A DNA stretch of 64,000 nt from Euryodendron excelsum. Its lineage: Eukaryota; Streptophyta; Magnoliopsida; Ericales; Pentaphylacaceae. The position numbers and the translations under genes are program-made. Location: positions 11,619,501-11,683,500 of the forward strand of contig CM065392.1 in NCBI GenBank assembly GCA_033060915.1, in the 5' to 3' direction. Positions 39,620 to 52,859 of this stretch are shown here, in pieces (the first letter of the stretch is position 1; every line of letters starts with the position of its first letter). The notes under the pieces are model-generated. The model was not told where the DNA came from. It searched no databases and saw only the letters and a list, made by a program, of their open reading frames with translations.

Positions 39620-39911
39620 CCTCGGTAGCGTAGAGCGACAGAGAGATCAGAAATGAGGAGAGCTCAAAGTCGGCGAAGGGAAGTCCAGAGTCGATCGAAA
39701 AGAGAAATTTCAATTTAGGTTTTCATTACACGTGGGAATGGAATGCTCATTACCACTTAAAAATATGGGAATGGTCATTCCAACTAAATGTTAGAATAGG
39801 CATTCCTGAGAATAGGCATTCTAATTTTTAAATTGTGGTACCAAACAAGAGAATGAAAATAAAAGTGGGAATACTCATTCCATTCCATTCCATTCCCTTG
39901 TACCAAACATG
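37611..39911. mobile_element. TIR DNA transposon, right copy truncated at inner breakpoint
   Basis: Reverse-complement copy of 21415-23691. It keeps the end with ccttgtaccaaacatgcc near 39905 but lacks the other 555 bases (equivalent to 23692-24246), so the duplication border cuts through the element. Its AG microsatellite at 39574-39615 is about 42 bases, against about 16 in the left copy. Confidence 0.8.
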
Positions 39912-40478
39912 CCACTAGGACATAGCCAAGGAACACCCCACCATTGCAAGATGGATGACCATATTTTCCAGGCAAAACTACAGTGAAGTAGCAAATGTTC
40001 TGAAGTTTCAGAATCCTGCTTGCAAATATCATAGATAACCTCCCTCCCTTGCTGATGAGATACTCTTGATGCAAGCATTACCTTTGATTTGATTCTATCC
40101 TTTGAAGCTAGCCAGCAAAAAAAGATGGACTTTAAAGGGGCCTTTATTTTCCAGATGGTGTTGAAAATAGATTTAGCTAAACCTTAGATTCTTCAAAAGC
40201 TTTGTCAAAGGATTTACTTGAAAACTGCCCATTCTGATCTGCCAACCAATAAGATGAATCCTTCTTCTCTGGAGCAGGTGAGAAGGTAGAGAGTAATGGT
40301 CTCAATTTAGATAAGCTCTCCAATTCCGAATCATGCATCTCCCTTCTAAACAACAAGTTCCATTTCCCTGATGCTTGTGCAAACACAGTATTTACCATAT
40401 CATTCTTTTGGATGGATATGGAGAAGAGCCTTGGAAATTTGATCCTTAGAGGATTATCCCCTATCCAATTATCATGTC
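39912..40478 (-). pseudogene. LINE zf-RVT tail, right-arm copy
   Basis: Reverse-complement duplicate of the LINE fragment at 20850-21414, with the same HLLLHC zinc-binding segment and the same interruption by the TIR element. Confidence 0.8.
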
Positions 40479-41366
40479 AGAATTGTAATGGGCCGTATAT
40501 CTAATGCTTCTTTTTGGAAACCTTCATGCATTGACAAGCTTAACTATGTCTAATGACATTGTAAAAGGACTAGCTAGTTGAGGTTGGAGACAATTGTCCA
40601 AGCCAAACCAAACCTAGGAATAGGATCTATATATCTACAAGGGTTGAGGCAATTGTCTTGTACTGCTAGGACCGTCACATTATTGAGCAGAAACCTCAAA
40701 AATGTGCAAAATGGGGCCAAAACTACCAAATTCATTGTCCATGCATTTAATAGTTGAAGTTACCATTTAACATATTCTTGGCAACCCCTGTTTATTATAA
40801 AGGTATAGAACCAAAAAATTCTATATGAATTTATGTACAAGATAATGTGAGTGAATGAAAGTCATTCACTTCTACACAAAATACTCATCGTGATAGTCTT
40901 GCAAAATTATTACAGCTAACCACATCATTCTAGTAAAATTTTCTTTACAAAATTTCTAAAAAAATAGTATTTTTCTTCTTGTAAATAGGGTGCTCGGGCT
41001 CCTCTCATTTCAAGAGCAAGTAAACTACGTAATTAAACTAGATTAAATGGAAAAGAGACCAAGTTGCTAAAGCTAAGCTCATTCTACAATGAAAAAATGG
41101 AAAGATAGGGAGCTGCAATGCATGCATGCTTCAGAGATAATTTCTCTGGCACCATCCCCAAGTATTATGAATCATTTTCAAAGTCCAGACTGAAGCTTAC
41201 AGTTGAACTGTCATTATCCAAGAGGAGGCTCCTTTTATGATGGTACTTGGTTTTGTTTTGAAATAAAAGGATTACAAATGTATAAAGTTTTCCTCTACTA
41301 TTCTAGCTAATTAATGCACTGACGAAACATTGCTAATCCAAAAGTGGTCACAAGTTTAAGGTCTTC
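40479..41366. other. Intergenic DNA in right arm
   Basis: Inverted copy of 19963-20849, between the LINE fragment and the CACTA element. No feature recognised. Confidence 0.4.
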
Positions 41367-42481
41367 TTACAAGAAATGTGATTTTTAGAGCCGGTAGTTT
41401 TAACCACAGGTCACAAAATCACCTTTATGGATTATTACTAATGGCGATAAATTACTGTCATTATATTTGTATATTAAAGGCAGTTTATTATTACCACCGC
41501 AAAAAAAAAAAACTGTCAATTAGCACTGTAAAACAATAGATCGGCTATATAGAACTCCTACCGGCATTTTTTGGAAACCACCGGTCAAACTATAACTATA
41601 AACGACGTCATCAAGTTTACATTGATGGCCTTAATTCTCCAGCGCAACATCATTAATTTATTTCCCTCCATTTTTTTTATTGTTCCAATTTTTCCCTCTA
41701 TCTAATGAAACGGCGATTTTCCCTCCAAAAGGTTTTTTCCCAAAATTGACTTCAGTCAGCTCTCTTGGTTTTTAGTCTTCAATCTCTCTATGTACTCTCT
41801 CCATCTCTCTGTGCTCTTTCTCTCTCTCTCTCTCACTTGATCTCTCTAAAGCCGTAAGACCCTAACCCTTTCAACCCCCACCCAACAGCCTCCTCATGGT
41901 CTCCACTTCCGCCGGTGCCATGAGAGTCTTCCTCCGCCTCTGTCAACACAACAACATATTTCTCCATCTCTACCGGGGCACAACATCTTCCTCCACCTCC
42001 ACCCCCACTGGTGCCACCATCGATCACTCACACCCAATCCAAGGAATGTTAGGGTTTTAAGATTTTTTGTTAAATTTTTTTTATTTTTTGCATTTAATTT
42101 CTTCTTTTTCTTAATATTGGAGATGAATTTTGTGTTGATAAATTTTCTATTGAATTTTTTTTTGGAATATTGGAGAGGGGTTGATGTTATTGGGTGAGGG
42201 TGGAGTGTGGGGCAGTGGTTGTAGTGGTGTGGCAGTGGCTGGGAGAGAATACTAGCTAAGGGATTTGTTTTTTTATTTTTTTATACTCAGTATAGCTGGA
42301 GAAGGGTTTTCCATCAACAACACAAAGCTGTGTGCTTCTTAAAGGTATATCCTTGATTTCTTTGATCTTTGGTGATGTTCTTGTCTTTGAAAAATGTTTT
42401 CTATGCCCGTGTTTGTGTTTCAATTTGTTAGGTTCTTTAGGAATTATTGCTATAATTTTTAGTCTGTTGGTAGGGGTCTTG

Positions 42482-42514
<33 letters not shown>

Positions 42515-45283
42515 TTCTTCTTCTTCTTCTTCTTCTTGTAGCTTAAACATTACTCTTATTTTAGAATATGGTTCTCTATTTTGCAGCTCGAATTCTAAGT
42601 GCAATTAGAGTTGTTGCTCGTTTAGGATTCCGCCTTACAAGAAACAGCTCATAGTATAAAAAATTTATATATTCTGTTCAATTCTAAGACTTGATAAGGT
42701 ATATTAAATGCTCTTCTTACTCATTTATACTTTATCCTTTCAATTTTTTTACCAAAAAAAAATTCCTGATATTTTTTTCTCTCGCCAACTGTTCTAGGGA
42801 AGAATTCTCATGGAAATGAATTACATGCTGGCATATGGTTCTGTAGGAGCTTCGTTGAGGTTATTATAGAAGTTTGGTCTTCCTAAAATACTTCTACCAA
42901 TTCAAGTATGAAATTTGATTTTAAGGAAGGTATTGACTATTAGGAAGGTATTGATTTCTTCTTGTGTCATTTTTTTGTTCTAATTTTTCTTATTGGGATA
43001 TGTTGTACTTGTGGTATTCTGAGGTTGTTTCATAGTATCAATTTGAAGTTGGGTGTTGGCGTTGGAACTTGAAAGCTTGATTGGATCATGGATGCTATAT
43101 AAACCAATTTTTGTCACCACATTTATTACCTATAACTTACGAAAACAAGTACACGTAGCCAATTTATTCATGTACATAGGAAGATAATAAGTTCAAGAGT
43201 TTCATAACTTGTTTTTATTAATTCATTTTATCTCGATTTAACATTCTTCTTCTTCTTCTTCTTCTTCTTATCAACATCGATCTATTCATGGGTCTAAGAG
43301 AGTAGACACCAAATGTAAAAGTAACTTTTCTTATTGTTTGTTCTGGCAGCAATCCAAAGAGGAGGTAATTTAGATTCTGAAATCTATTAATAAAACCCCC
43401 ATACATTTCCCTTTCAGTTATCAACTAGCCCTCCCCTAGCATGCTTATCAGCTTTCCTAGTGTTTGTGTTTTCCTTTTGTCATTCACTATCCATTTAGTC
43501 TTTTAGGGATTCCAGAGCTTTTTGGTAAAAGAAGTTGTCATCATTTCACTGGCACAGCCAAATTGGCATACTTTTTCAAAAAATACTAAAGCTTTAAAGT
43601 TGTAAACTATTTGCATAAACTGATCGAATTTTATACTATTGCATCATTCTCTTTTAACTATATTTGTTCCCTAGAATATTTGTCTAGGATACTATATATT
43701 CAGTAGATGATTTTTATGCTTTCTCACTTTCTCTCACTTAAATGTAAATGATTTTTATATTGTTTCGGTTGATTGTTTTGTTGATATATTTGCATAAGGG
43801 CACAATACATTTGCACAAATGCATAATAGACAATATTAGGTCTCCCATTTGATGTGATCCCTGCCCAATCTGCACCAATCTACCCAATCTGTATTTTTGA
43901 ATTCTACAGGCAGCTCTGACACTCTTTAGTTAAACAGACATATCTCTCTTCACAGTCAAGTAAACTATGCTTCGTTTTTTTTATTAGAAAGTAGACTCAT
44001 AGGACTTTCTAACCATGTAAGATTTGTATGCTGATTTACTTCTAGTAGATTCATATTTTACTCTAAAGTCAGCTGAAAAACAAGGTCTGCACCTTATTTT
44101 GAGAAGTTGGACAACCCCTTTGTTTTTTACAATTTGAGGAAAACATAGGCTCTAAACTATTCAATTATTCTGGCAATATATATACCAATCTATTATGTGT
44201 TACTGACCAAGATAAGTCATTTCATGAATCACTTGGTGAAAACATTGAATTTATCTAATTTTCTTTTTTCTTTATTTCCATTATGGAATGATGTGACTGC
44301 AAGTTTAAATATATTGTATTGGTCATTGACATATTTTGGGAAGTACATATTAAGAAGGTTATAAATCTCGTCAATATTTGATAAGACAACATAAAGGTGT
44401 GAACACAATTGGAGATGCTGTTAATAAATGTGTAGCTTGGCCTTCTAATAATGTACGGTTCAGTACATTAATATTGCATATTTTGTCCTATTTTTAATGC
44501 TTGATACTATTAATAGGTAAATTTCTTATTTCTTTGTCATTTTTTCTTTATGTGCAGATTGAGAGGAGATAGATGCACACATATGCAAGGCTTGACATGT
44601 GGGACATTTGTTTTTTATGGCCTATTGAACTTTTGTAGTGGTTCACATTTTGGAGTGATCGGTTTTGACTTGTATATATCTTTTGTCTTGAAACTTATCA
44701 AGTTGGTATGTATTGATTTATTTTGGTACATTGACACTTTTAGTAATGAAAAAACTTTTAACTTTTTGTATTGGATGTCTGATAATTTTTTAGACAATTT
44801 TTTTTATTTTGCATATTGATTACATATCATGAATAGATAATATGCAGTTTAAATGTAGATATATATATTTTTATAGGACAAGTCACAGAGTATAATATAA
44901 GATTTTATTACTAAATGTAGATCATAATAAATATTTATCTTTAGCAGCGGTAATACATAACTGCCATAGAACCACCAGTAATGGTATAACCTATAAAGGC
45001 AGTAATAACCCACCACAAAAGACATATATTAACTGCATGACATTGAATTGCCGTTAAACGAACTTAAAATGTCGATATCAATTGAAGCGGGTTAATACCA
45101 CCTTTTGAACCGCCATTTTTGTTTATCGGCGGTAGCTTTACTGTCATGTTAGTTTTCCTAACGCCTACCTAAATAGCAATTGGTTTTTTCATCGTGCAAC
45201 CGCCGTTATATACTTTAGAGGCGGTTGATATATATTTTGCTGGCGGTAATTAACCGTCGCAAAAGGCCAATTTTCTTGTAGTG
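41367..45283. mobile_element. Non-autonomous CACTA (En/Spm) transposon, right-arm copy
   Basis: Reverse-complement copy of the left-arm element, ending in ccaattttcttgtagtg at 45283 and starting at the decayed cttacaagaaatg near 41367. It keeps the same GGCGGT-type subterminal motifs. The AAG repeat is shorter (43245-43269). Confidence 0.85.
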
Positions 45284-47476
45284 AGCTACAGTGTACACCA
45301 AGTGCTAGGAATAATCAATAATAAACATTGAAGAACTTAGGAATAGTCTTTCTTATTCTATAATTGTCTTGAGTAACTCAAAAAATTCAGAAAAATATGA
45401 GAATCATTCAGATATACGAAAAATGTGGGAAAAGGATAAGAACATTATTGAATAATATGGGATAAATTCAAATCAGAAGTTCACAACCATGCTCTAATGA
45501 TGAGTGTTGTTATTGTGGTTTTTTCAGTTCATAGGTTTCATGTTAATTAAGGTATTTCTACACGGGATAAGCAGGTTAAACCTCTCTCTCTCTCTCTCTC
45601 TCTCAAATGTAAAATTGCAGTTACATATTGTATTGCAGCAAAGAATTTCTACGCATACTCTTATATAGGGGAGAAAAAATCGGAGTAGTTAGGTAGCACT
45701 CAGCTTTTTTAGTGCTACTCCTGTTATGGTTTTTATCCTCCATATATTTGATGAGTCCCACATCACAATGCTTAAATCATAGTAGTAGTAGTTGGTATAA
45801 TATTAGAAATTTACTACTACGTATTTTAAATACTAAATAATTAATGCGGAAACCATGGACTGAAGTTTAAATATTCAAGCTTAAAAAATAACTGATTTTT
45901 TAAATTAAAAATATAATTTTACCTTTCACTGAAGATATTCAACGTTAAGTCTTGGTGATTTCAAATTCAAACATTGTTTTAGTGAAGTTTCAATTGTAAT
46001 TTGTTGTGGATTATTTTAATCTTATTTAAACGCCCATAGGTCGAGTTTTAAGTACAAATTACTTAAAACAAATTAGTTTTTATTTTATTCTCCAAATATA
46101 ATTATATTACCATGCTCTTCCCATTTGTTGGGACATTTACACAAATGCCGTCATATATTCAGTAGTATAATATAACCACTGGCCATTGGCTGGGTTTCAG
46201 AGGCTGTGGGCTTGAATCTTAAAACTAATGGTTCCACATTGGACCGAGCTGATCTAAAACCCACTTGCCAAACCAAAGTTTTGTCTGGTCTAGTCCATTG
46301 ATCATTTGGGTTGGGGTACACCTAGGTCTTACTTGGCCCAAATTTGAATTTGTGGAAAAAGGATTTTGTATTGAGTTATAGGATCAATTTTTTACCGGCT
46401 TTTTGCTACTAGATATTTTTTTTTTATTTTTCTACTAACTTTTCGTTGTGATTTTTGAAACTAAAAAAGTTTACATCCTAAATTACAAGTCCATGAAAAG
46501 TTAAAAATTCAAACTTTAATTGAAAAACTAGTAAAAATGAAAAAAGCTTGTTAAAAAATCCGATGAAACTTTATTTAAACGAGTTTCGGTGAACGAAAAA
46601 TAAAAAACCTAAGCTAAAGCCCATAAAATGGTAGAATATTAGAATTTTTAAGCCTGAATCAAAAGCCTATAAAAACGTAAAAATTTTAATTTCAATTAAG
46701 AAAAAGTAGTTAAAAAAACCGGTATAAGAGTTTATCCAAATAAGTGAGCGAAGGAATTTCAAAGTTGATTCAAACCCAGTGTAGCATAGCGGTATCAGGC
46801 AATATGCAAAGACACATTATATAAAATGAACAAAAAGCTCAAACAATTATGAAAATTAAAAAAAAACTACTTAATGAAGTCATAAGATAAATAAAAACAA
46901 ACCATCTAAAATAGTCCATACTCCGAATTAATATTGATGCTAACGACTTTAATTTACCATATACACATTATATATACAGAAGTTAAATAATATTGACTTT
47001 AGTTCAACTGACAATTACATAGTACGTAAAATAAGTCAAATATGGACAATAAATTAAGATTATAATCCTTAAAATTACCATCAAATTGGAAATTCTCTAT
47101 CTCGGAAATATCTCACCTCGATGTTGCAAATATCATAGCATATCACAGTGATATTTCACAACAAATAACGATATTGACCATGATAGCTCAATATAGGCCA
47201 ATATTGACCTGCAACACATATATAACATGATAGAATAACTACATTATTATATTAAACCCTAGCCTAGATCGTCCAGGCCATAAATTTTCCAACAATTTTG
47301 AAAATAAATAATTTACATTACAAAATTTTATGCAATTGTTACCACAATTTGGTGGTATGTGTTTTCAACTTGAGCAAGAAATCAATAGTTCAATTCCCAC
47401 TATGGCATCCCTACTTTTAAAAAGTGACGTATTTTCAACATTGAAGTTATTAATATATAAATATATATATATATAT
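45284..47476. other. Intergenic DNA in right arm
   Basis: Inverted copy of 13821-16042, including the shorter CT microsatellite at 45582-45604. No gene recognised. Confidence 0.4.
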
Positions 47477-47814
47477 GAGTGTTTGGATATAATTTATTTA
47501 GTAGCTTGTGTTTATGGCTTTTTTGAAATGCATTTGGGTGAGTGACTTAAAAAAATAGTTTACGTTTAATCAAGTTCTTCGAAAAAAAACTATTTTTAGA
47601 GGTGACTTTTTGAAAGTAGCTTATAACTTATATCTTATAAACTATCATGCCGAATACCCTCTTATGCTTATGGCTTTTTTAAAATGTGTTTGGATGAATG
47701 ACTTAAAAAAGCAGTTATGTCTAATCACATTTTTTCAAAAAAATTATTTTTAAAGATAATTTTTTAAAAATAATTTATAATTATGTCTTATAAGTCAATT
47801 AGCCAAACACCCCC

Positions 47815-47816
<2 letters not shown>
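47477..47816. mobile_element. MITE-like element in right arm
   Basis: Reverse-complement copy of the element at 13484-13820, with gagtgtttgg and gccaaacaccccc at its ends and TA repeats outside. Confidence 0.6.
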
Positions 47817-47846
<30 letters not shown>

Positions 47847-50800
47847 AGTGCTTTGGGCCGGGTTTCAGGTACTTATCCCACATCCAACCCAAGCCTTGAT
47901 TTTAGCTCGGCTAGATCCTAAGAGTCGAACCACTTATCCCAAACCCTTAAAAAAGGGCCAATTTGGACAGGTCAAGCGAGTCATTAAATTGATTGCCACC
48001 GTTACCTATTCTACACAAAAGCAATCTACACACATAGGACTGTGTTTCTACTGATTGTTGCTTTTAAAGGAGGTAAACAATTGTCAATGACTTATGGAGG
48101 AGGCAAATACCTGTTAGAAGTCATAAGCCTTATTCACTACTCTTGCCAAAATCCATTAAATAAGAAAAGGAAACAGTTAATTATTTGAAATTAAAATTGG
48201 TTATTGCCAGTAGCAAGAAAATCTAGATATAGTGAGGGGCATGCTCAACCCAATTTCTTAGTATCATCAACTCACAACACATGTTGTGTGACTGAGATCA
48301 TAGTAAACATATTATACAAGTAGAATTTTTGTACTGCATTAACCAATCAAAATAATATGACTATTTGTAGTCCTCTAAAAAATTCATCATTCTAGTTCAT
48401 AATTTCAAAATAACACTACGACATCCAGAGATGAAGCCATAATTTTGCTTGTAAGGACCAAGAATTGGTCTTAAAAACATTATAACTATTAATACAAGCT
48501 ATTTTTAGTATTCTAAAATGGAAAAAAAAAAATGGAATCTACTCAATCTTATTTAAGACATGGCAACAAAATACCATCAAAAATTTATTTTTTAATATAT
48601 ACTAAGTGATTATTTCTCAATCAAAATGGTACTCGACGACTTTTTATGTTACAACAACTAAACAAAATATTCTAAATATACAAGCATTTGTCATTTTTAC
48701 AAAAGAAATTTGTGTAAGAACTCCCACTAGAATGATGTGATAATGATAATTTTATAATTAAAAGTTATTATAGTGAATGTTTTATTTTGAAATGAAAAAC
48801 TTTAATTTACACATATCAATTTATAAGAATTTTTTTGTTTGTACAACATTACAGTTATGCAATTACATGTAGGCTATTATTCGTTGGAAGGTTCCTTTAT
48901 TTTTCAAATGTAATTTGTTTGGCAAAACTTCATTTTTATCCCCTTTATTTAACCTATATTCAGTTTTAACTTTTTAGTTTGGACACTCAATATTATTGCT
49001 CTTTTATCCCTCATTTATGCCTCTATTCTAAAAACCCTTTCCAACCTTTTTTCCCAAGCTTCTTGGCACCTGGGCAGGCGGCGCTGATAAAGGAGGGCTA
49101 GTCTTACCCGGACAACTATATAAATATTCATCCTGGCACGATTTTCCATCACACCGAATCCACCTTAAATTTGTCTTGAATCACAAAACTACCACTGGTT
49201 CTTTCATCCTGGTTGCCAATGGGTTAATCCGTTAGTGGTCCTCTCGTAAATAACGAGAATGAGAAGGGTGATACATTTTGCAGGCCGGTAATCACAAAAC
49301 TACGACAGTATTCAAGTCCACTTGACACATTTGCAATAAAAGTATTAAAAAAAAAGTCATTATTTCAGGAGCTCTCCTTCATGTTTATCTAATTTTCAGT
49401 AGGCCCCCTCAACATTTCATTTTTACTTCACTCAATTACCTATTTCTTTTAAAATTAACCGAGGACTAATGACACATTGTCTCAATTTCATATCATCTTT
49501 CTTTCCGATCACAGCCACACCAAGTTATTATTTTATGAATTTTAAAAAATATAATGTTTTCATATAGATTAATTGTCAATTGCATATAGAAATTAGTTGC
49601 CAACCAAAAAATGATAAGAACAAGTATCACTTTATGATTAGGAGGAGACAGGAGTCCTAACCCCAGGCTAAGTAATTCAGAAATTAGAACCAAAACGTGT
49701 TGGATGCTTCAAAATTATGTGATGAATGTGATTTGGAGGACGATTGGAAGAGCTTTACTAATTAAACTAAACACACCCTATCATGAATAGCATTCTTAAT
49801 TCAAAAGCTTGCCCATGTTTTGATCCTTTCTTTGCCTTTTCACTTTTTGGTAATATACAATGCAAAAATAAAAATAAAGAGTTTACTATTATGTTATATA
49901 TCATAAAACATTAGCGAACATTATAATTTTGTATTAAAAAAGACAGAAAAAGAACCATGTAAAATATATTTAGAATTGCTTTAATCAAATATCGATTTAT
50001 GCAATTTACTGCATTAAACATAATGATAGAATAAAGCTAAAACCTATTTGTCAAATGTCAAAAGTTTAAAATGAAGTTAGCAAATATTTAAAGAAAATGA
50101 TAGTAGTTTTTCCAATATTTACAACAATTAAATTTGATAATAATATAATGAGTTGATGAATAAATCAATTTTCTTGATGCATATGTAGAATAACAAATAT
50201 ATTACTTTTGGTCTATGTTTGGATGTTGAGTTTGTAAAGAAAATTAAAAATGAAGGGTAAATAAAATTATTTATACACATTCATTTTTTTTTACATGTAA
50301 TCAAACTTATTTTTCACATTTTTTTACCCAAAAAAATAAAAGAAATTTTTTTACTTCTTCACTTCTTTTTCTATCTTTATCTTTTCTTTTGTATTTTTCT
50401 CCACAAATTCAAGATTTAAACTAGCGTTAAAGATTCAATTACAAAAGACTCGATGCAATAAAAGAGTATCATATATAGCGTGGCAAGATGTGAAATAGTA
50501 TGAAGTCTCATTACAGAAAGTAAGCAATTTGTAATTTGAAGCGTAATTTATTGATGGGAATTTTTCATGTTAAGTGATAAATTGGAGTTGAATAGTTTCT
50601 TCGCAGGGCAATTAGGATGTGAGCTATTATGAGAAAATTTATGGGAGAAATTGGATGTATATTCACCAACGTTTTGTTTAAAATTCAGATTTTTCATAAA
50701 AAAAATAAATAAAGAATAAAAAAAATTATTTTATTTTATTTTTTAATACTTTTTTTACTTTTTTTAATTAAAAATTTAAATTTCAAAAGAAGCCTAAATG

Positions 50801-50968
50801 ATAAACTGAAAACTTGGAAAATATATACAAAAGCAAAATAATAATATAAAAATGGAGGTTTTTGAATGAAAAAGCTTCGGTTGAAAATGACGTAGGGAGT
50901 TGCTTGGAATGATCTGAACGTCACGACTTGTCTCTCCCTCTTGCCATTTAAAGAAAAGAGCTCCGAAT
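47817..50968. other. AT-rich intergenic DNA in right arm
   Basis: Inverted copy of 10331-13483, upstream of the duplicated TGA promoter. No gene recognised. Confidence 0.4.
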
Positions 50969-51626
50969 TCGAGGTGGGTCTGTTGAATTTTGGGGAGAGA
51001 GAGAGTCTAGAGAGAGAAAATCTAGTACAAAAACTCGTTAATCTACCGCCCGAAGTCAAAATAAGTCCAGTTTTTTATCTTTAAAAGCTTCAAAATTAGG
51101 GTTTCTGTAGCTTCTTGGTATATCTCAGTTGTTGCAAAATCACTGCGTTTGAGCTGTGATAAGCTGAATATTCGTCTACTCTTTTATGGGTATGTGTTGT
51201 CTTGCTCTAAATATAGAATTTTTTCGTGTTTCTGATTCTATTAATTGTATTTTGATGAAAGTAGGCTTTGGAAGAACTGAGGGTTTATAGGGTTTTGCTA
51301 TCTTTTTATGTACGGATAGCCATGTTGTTTTGATGATTTATTTGGTTTTGAAGGTTTGCTTTGCTGTTTTATTTGTGTTTGGAATTGGGTTTAAAGTTTT
51401 TGTTTTTTGTGGAGGAAACTTCAATTTTTTATTTTTATTTTTTATAGAACTCTATGGAATAATTTGTGTGAGGGAGGCACTTTTGATTCTGGTTTGATTG
51501 GTGGTTATGGTTTGTGATTTAGAAGCTTCTGGGTTTTCTGTTATTGTTGAGTTTGTTTGAAGAGCTTTAAGAATTTCTGTTTTCTTCTTGTGGGATAGAA
51601 GGTGTGGTTGGTGATGATGGTGATTT
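50969..51626 (+). promoter_or_regulatory. Duplicated TGA promoter and 5' UTR (right-arm copy)
   Basis: Reverse-complement copy of the TGA leader, including the UTR intron donor (at about 51190) and acceptor (at about 51598). It fires towards the right, so the nearest downstream gene on the same strand is the 60-residue membrane protein at 54814. Whether it is active cannot be told from sequence. Confidence 0.5.
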
Positions 51627-51724
51627 ATGGGCAGCAGAAAACTGAAGGTTGGTGCAGAAGATGATACAAGTGTCTCAGCCGTGACGCCGAGCTTTGTTCC
51701 TCAGATGCCCGTTTCAAATACCAT
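51627..51724 (+). pseudogene. Duplicated orphan TGA exon 1 in right arm
   Basis: Copy of TGA coding exon 1: ATG at 51627, 32 codons plus two bases, ending at the same donor (AT, then GTAAAAC). The frame is intact. Intron 1 continues from 51725 but is cut at 52859, where it runs into antisense gag, so exon 2 (bZIP and DOG1 parts too) is absent. It cannot make a TGA factor. Any transcript would be truncated or would splice into downstream sequence, the nearest good acceptor being at 54787 before the small membrane protein gene. Confidence 0.85.
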
Positions 51725-52859
51725 GTAAAACTTCTTGTCAGAGCAATCTTCTTCATCTTGTGATATTGATTGAAGTATTTCTGTTAATTTCTGTTAGGCT
51801 ATAATGATAATTTTGTTTATTATTGCTCGGATTTCATCTTTATTAGCTAATCATCTGTTTAAACTTCAAATAACTTTCACAGTTTATCTTTATGGTTAAT
51901 TGTGACAGTTGTTGTCATTAATGGATGTGCTCATGGAGAACAGCTTGCAGTGCAAATTTGAGAAATAATTGTTTGCTCTTTGAAATTGAAGAAATATAAA
52001 ATTGATTTTTTGTTTATTATTTACTTAAAGTAGTTACTTTTGGGTATTGAACAAAAATCATTCTATTGGAATATACAGGTAAGGCCAGAAGAAGAACGGA
52101 TATTGAGATGGCCAATTTATGCAATCCATCTCTGTGTATTATATATGTGTTATTCCAACAGCTTAGGAACAAATATAGTAAACACTTATATCCTTGACAT
52201 CATATTATTAAAAGGAAACAGTGGTCATTCCCATCAAACTCATTTACAATAGCTTTCAAACTTGGCACATTCTGTGATAGTATACATTAAGCATTACTCG
52301 GATGAACTCTTACAAAATTAAAGTGGTTGATGCTGATTGACATCTTGTGTGGGATAGTGGTCATGCTCTGTTCTGTAGATGTGCACATTGAGCGGTACTT
52401 AAGTCAACTGTTCACCAAATTAAAGTGCTTCTACCACGAAATCATACAGGTGATCTCCGTGCACATGCAAGTATGTGCATGGGCTTGTGCATATTGTGAT
52501 GCTTAAAATTGATTCATATATAAGGAAAAAAAAATGAACGTGCTCAGGCTAGATAAATTATTTTAGTCCTGATTGATATCAAAAGATTCAAAACACATAC
52601 CTGAAATTTGGCGTACAGGTTATTTATTCTATAAGTTGGAGTAAGAAAATGGTTTCACATAGAAAACAAACCTCGTCTGCAGTTATCCTAGGAGTAGCTG
52701 CACTGTGAAGCTGGCATATGTCTGAGCAAGGGAACTATTGGTAGTAGTTAGACGCATTCCTAGGGAGCTATTCTAATCGTTACTCTATTTTATTTTGTTG
52801 AATAAGGTAGAAAGAACATTAAGAAAAGGGGTAGAAAGGGTTAATAGAAACTTTATTTT
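51725..52859 (+). other. Truncated TGA intron 1 in right arm
   Basis: Begins at the exon 1 donor and is identical in layout to 9574-8440. It is cut at 52859 where antisense gag begins, 62 bases short of the exon 2 acceptor region. Confidence 0.8.

Larger units (their letters stand above)
37611..52859 (-). repeat. Right arm of the 15.25-kb inverted duplication
   Basis: Reverse complement of 8440-23691. At the outer edge the shared word actttatttt is followed by chromovirus gag sequence here, but by ordinary TGA intron on the left. At the inner edge the shared word agttcatgtc is preceded by unique sequence next to a P450 pseudogene. The right arm is therefore the derived copy and the left arm, continuous with TGA exon 2 and with the rest of the TIR element, the ancestral one. 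Confidence 0.97.

Noticed and set aside
8440..52859. The inverted repeat as a pure assembly artefact
   Set aside because: Artefactual duplication would not place the halves of one retroelement with matching 8-base flanks at the arm junctions, nor cut one arm in mid-transposon next to unique DNA. It cannot be fully excluded without reads.
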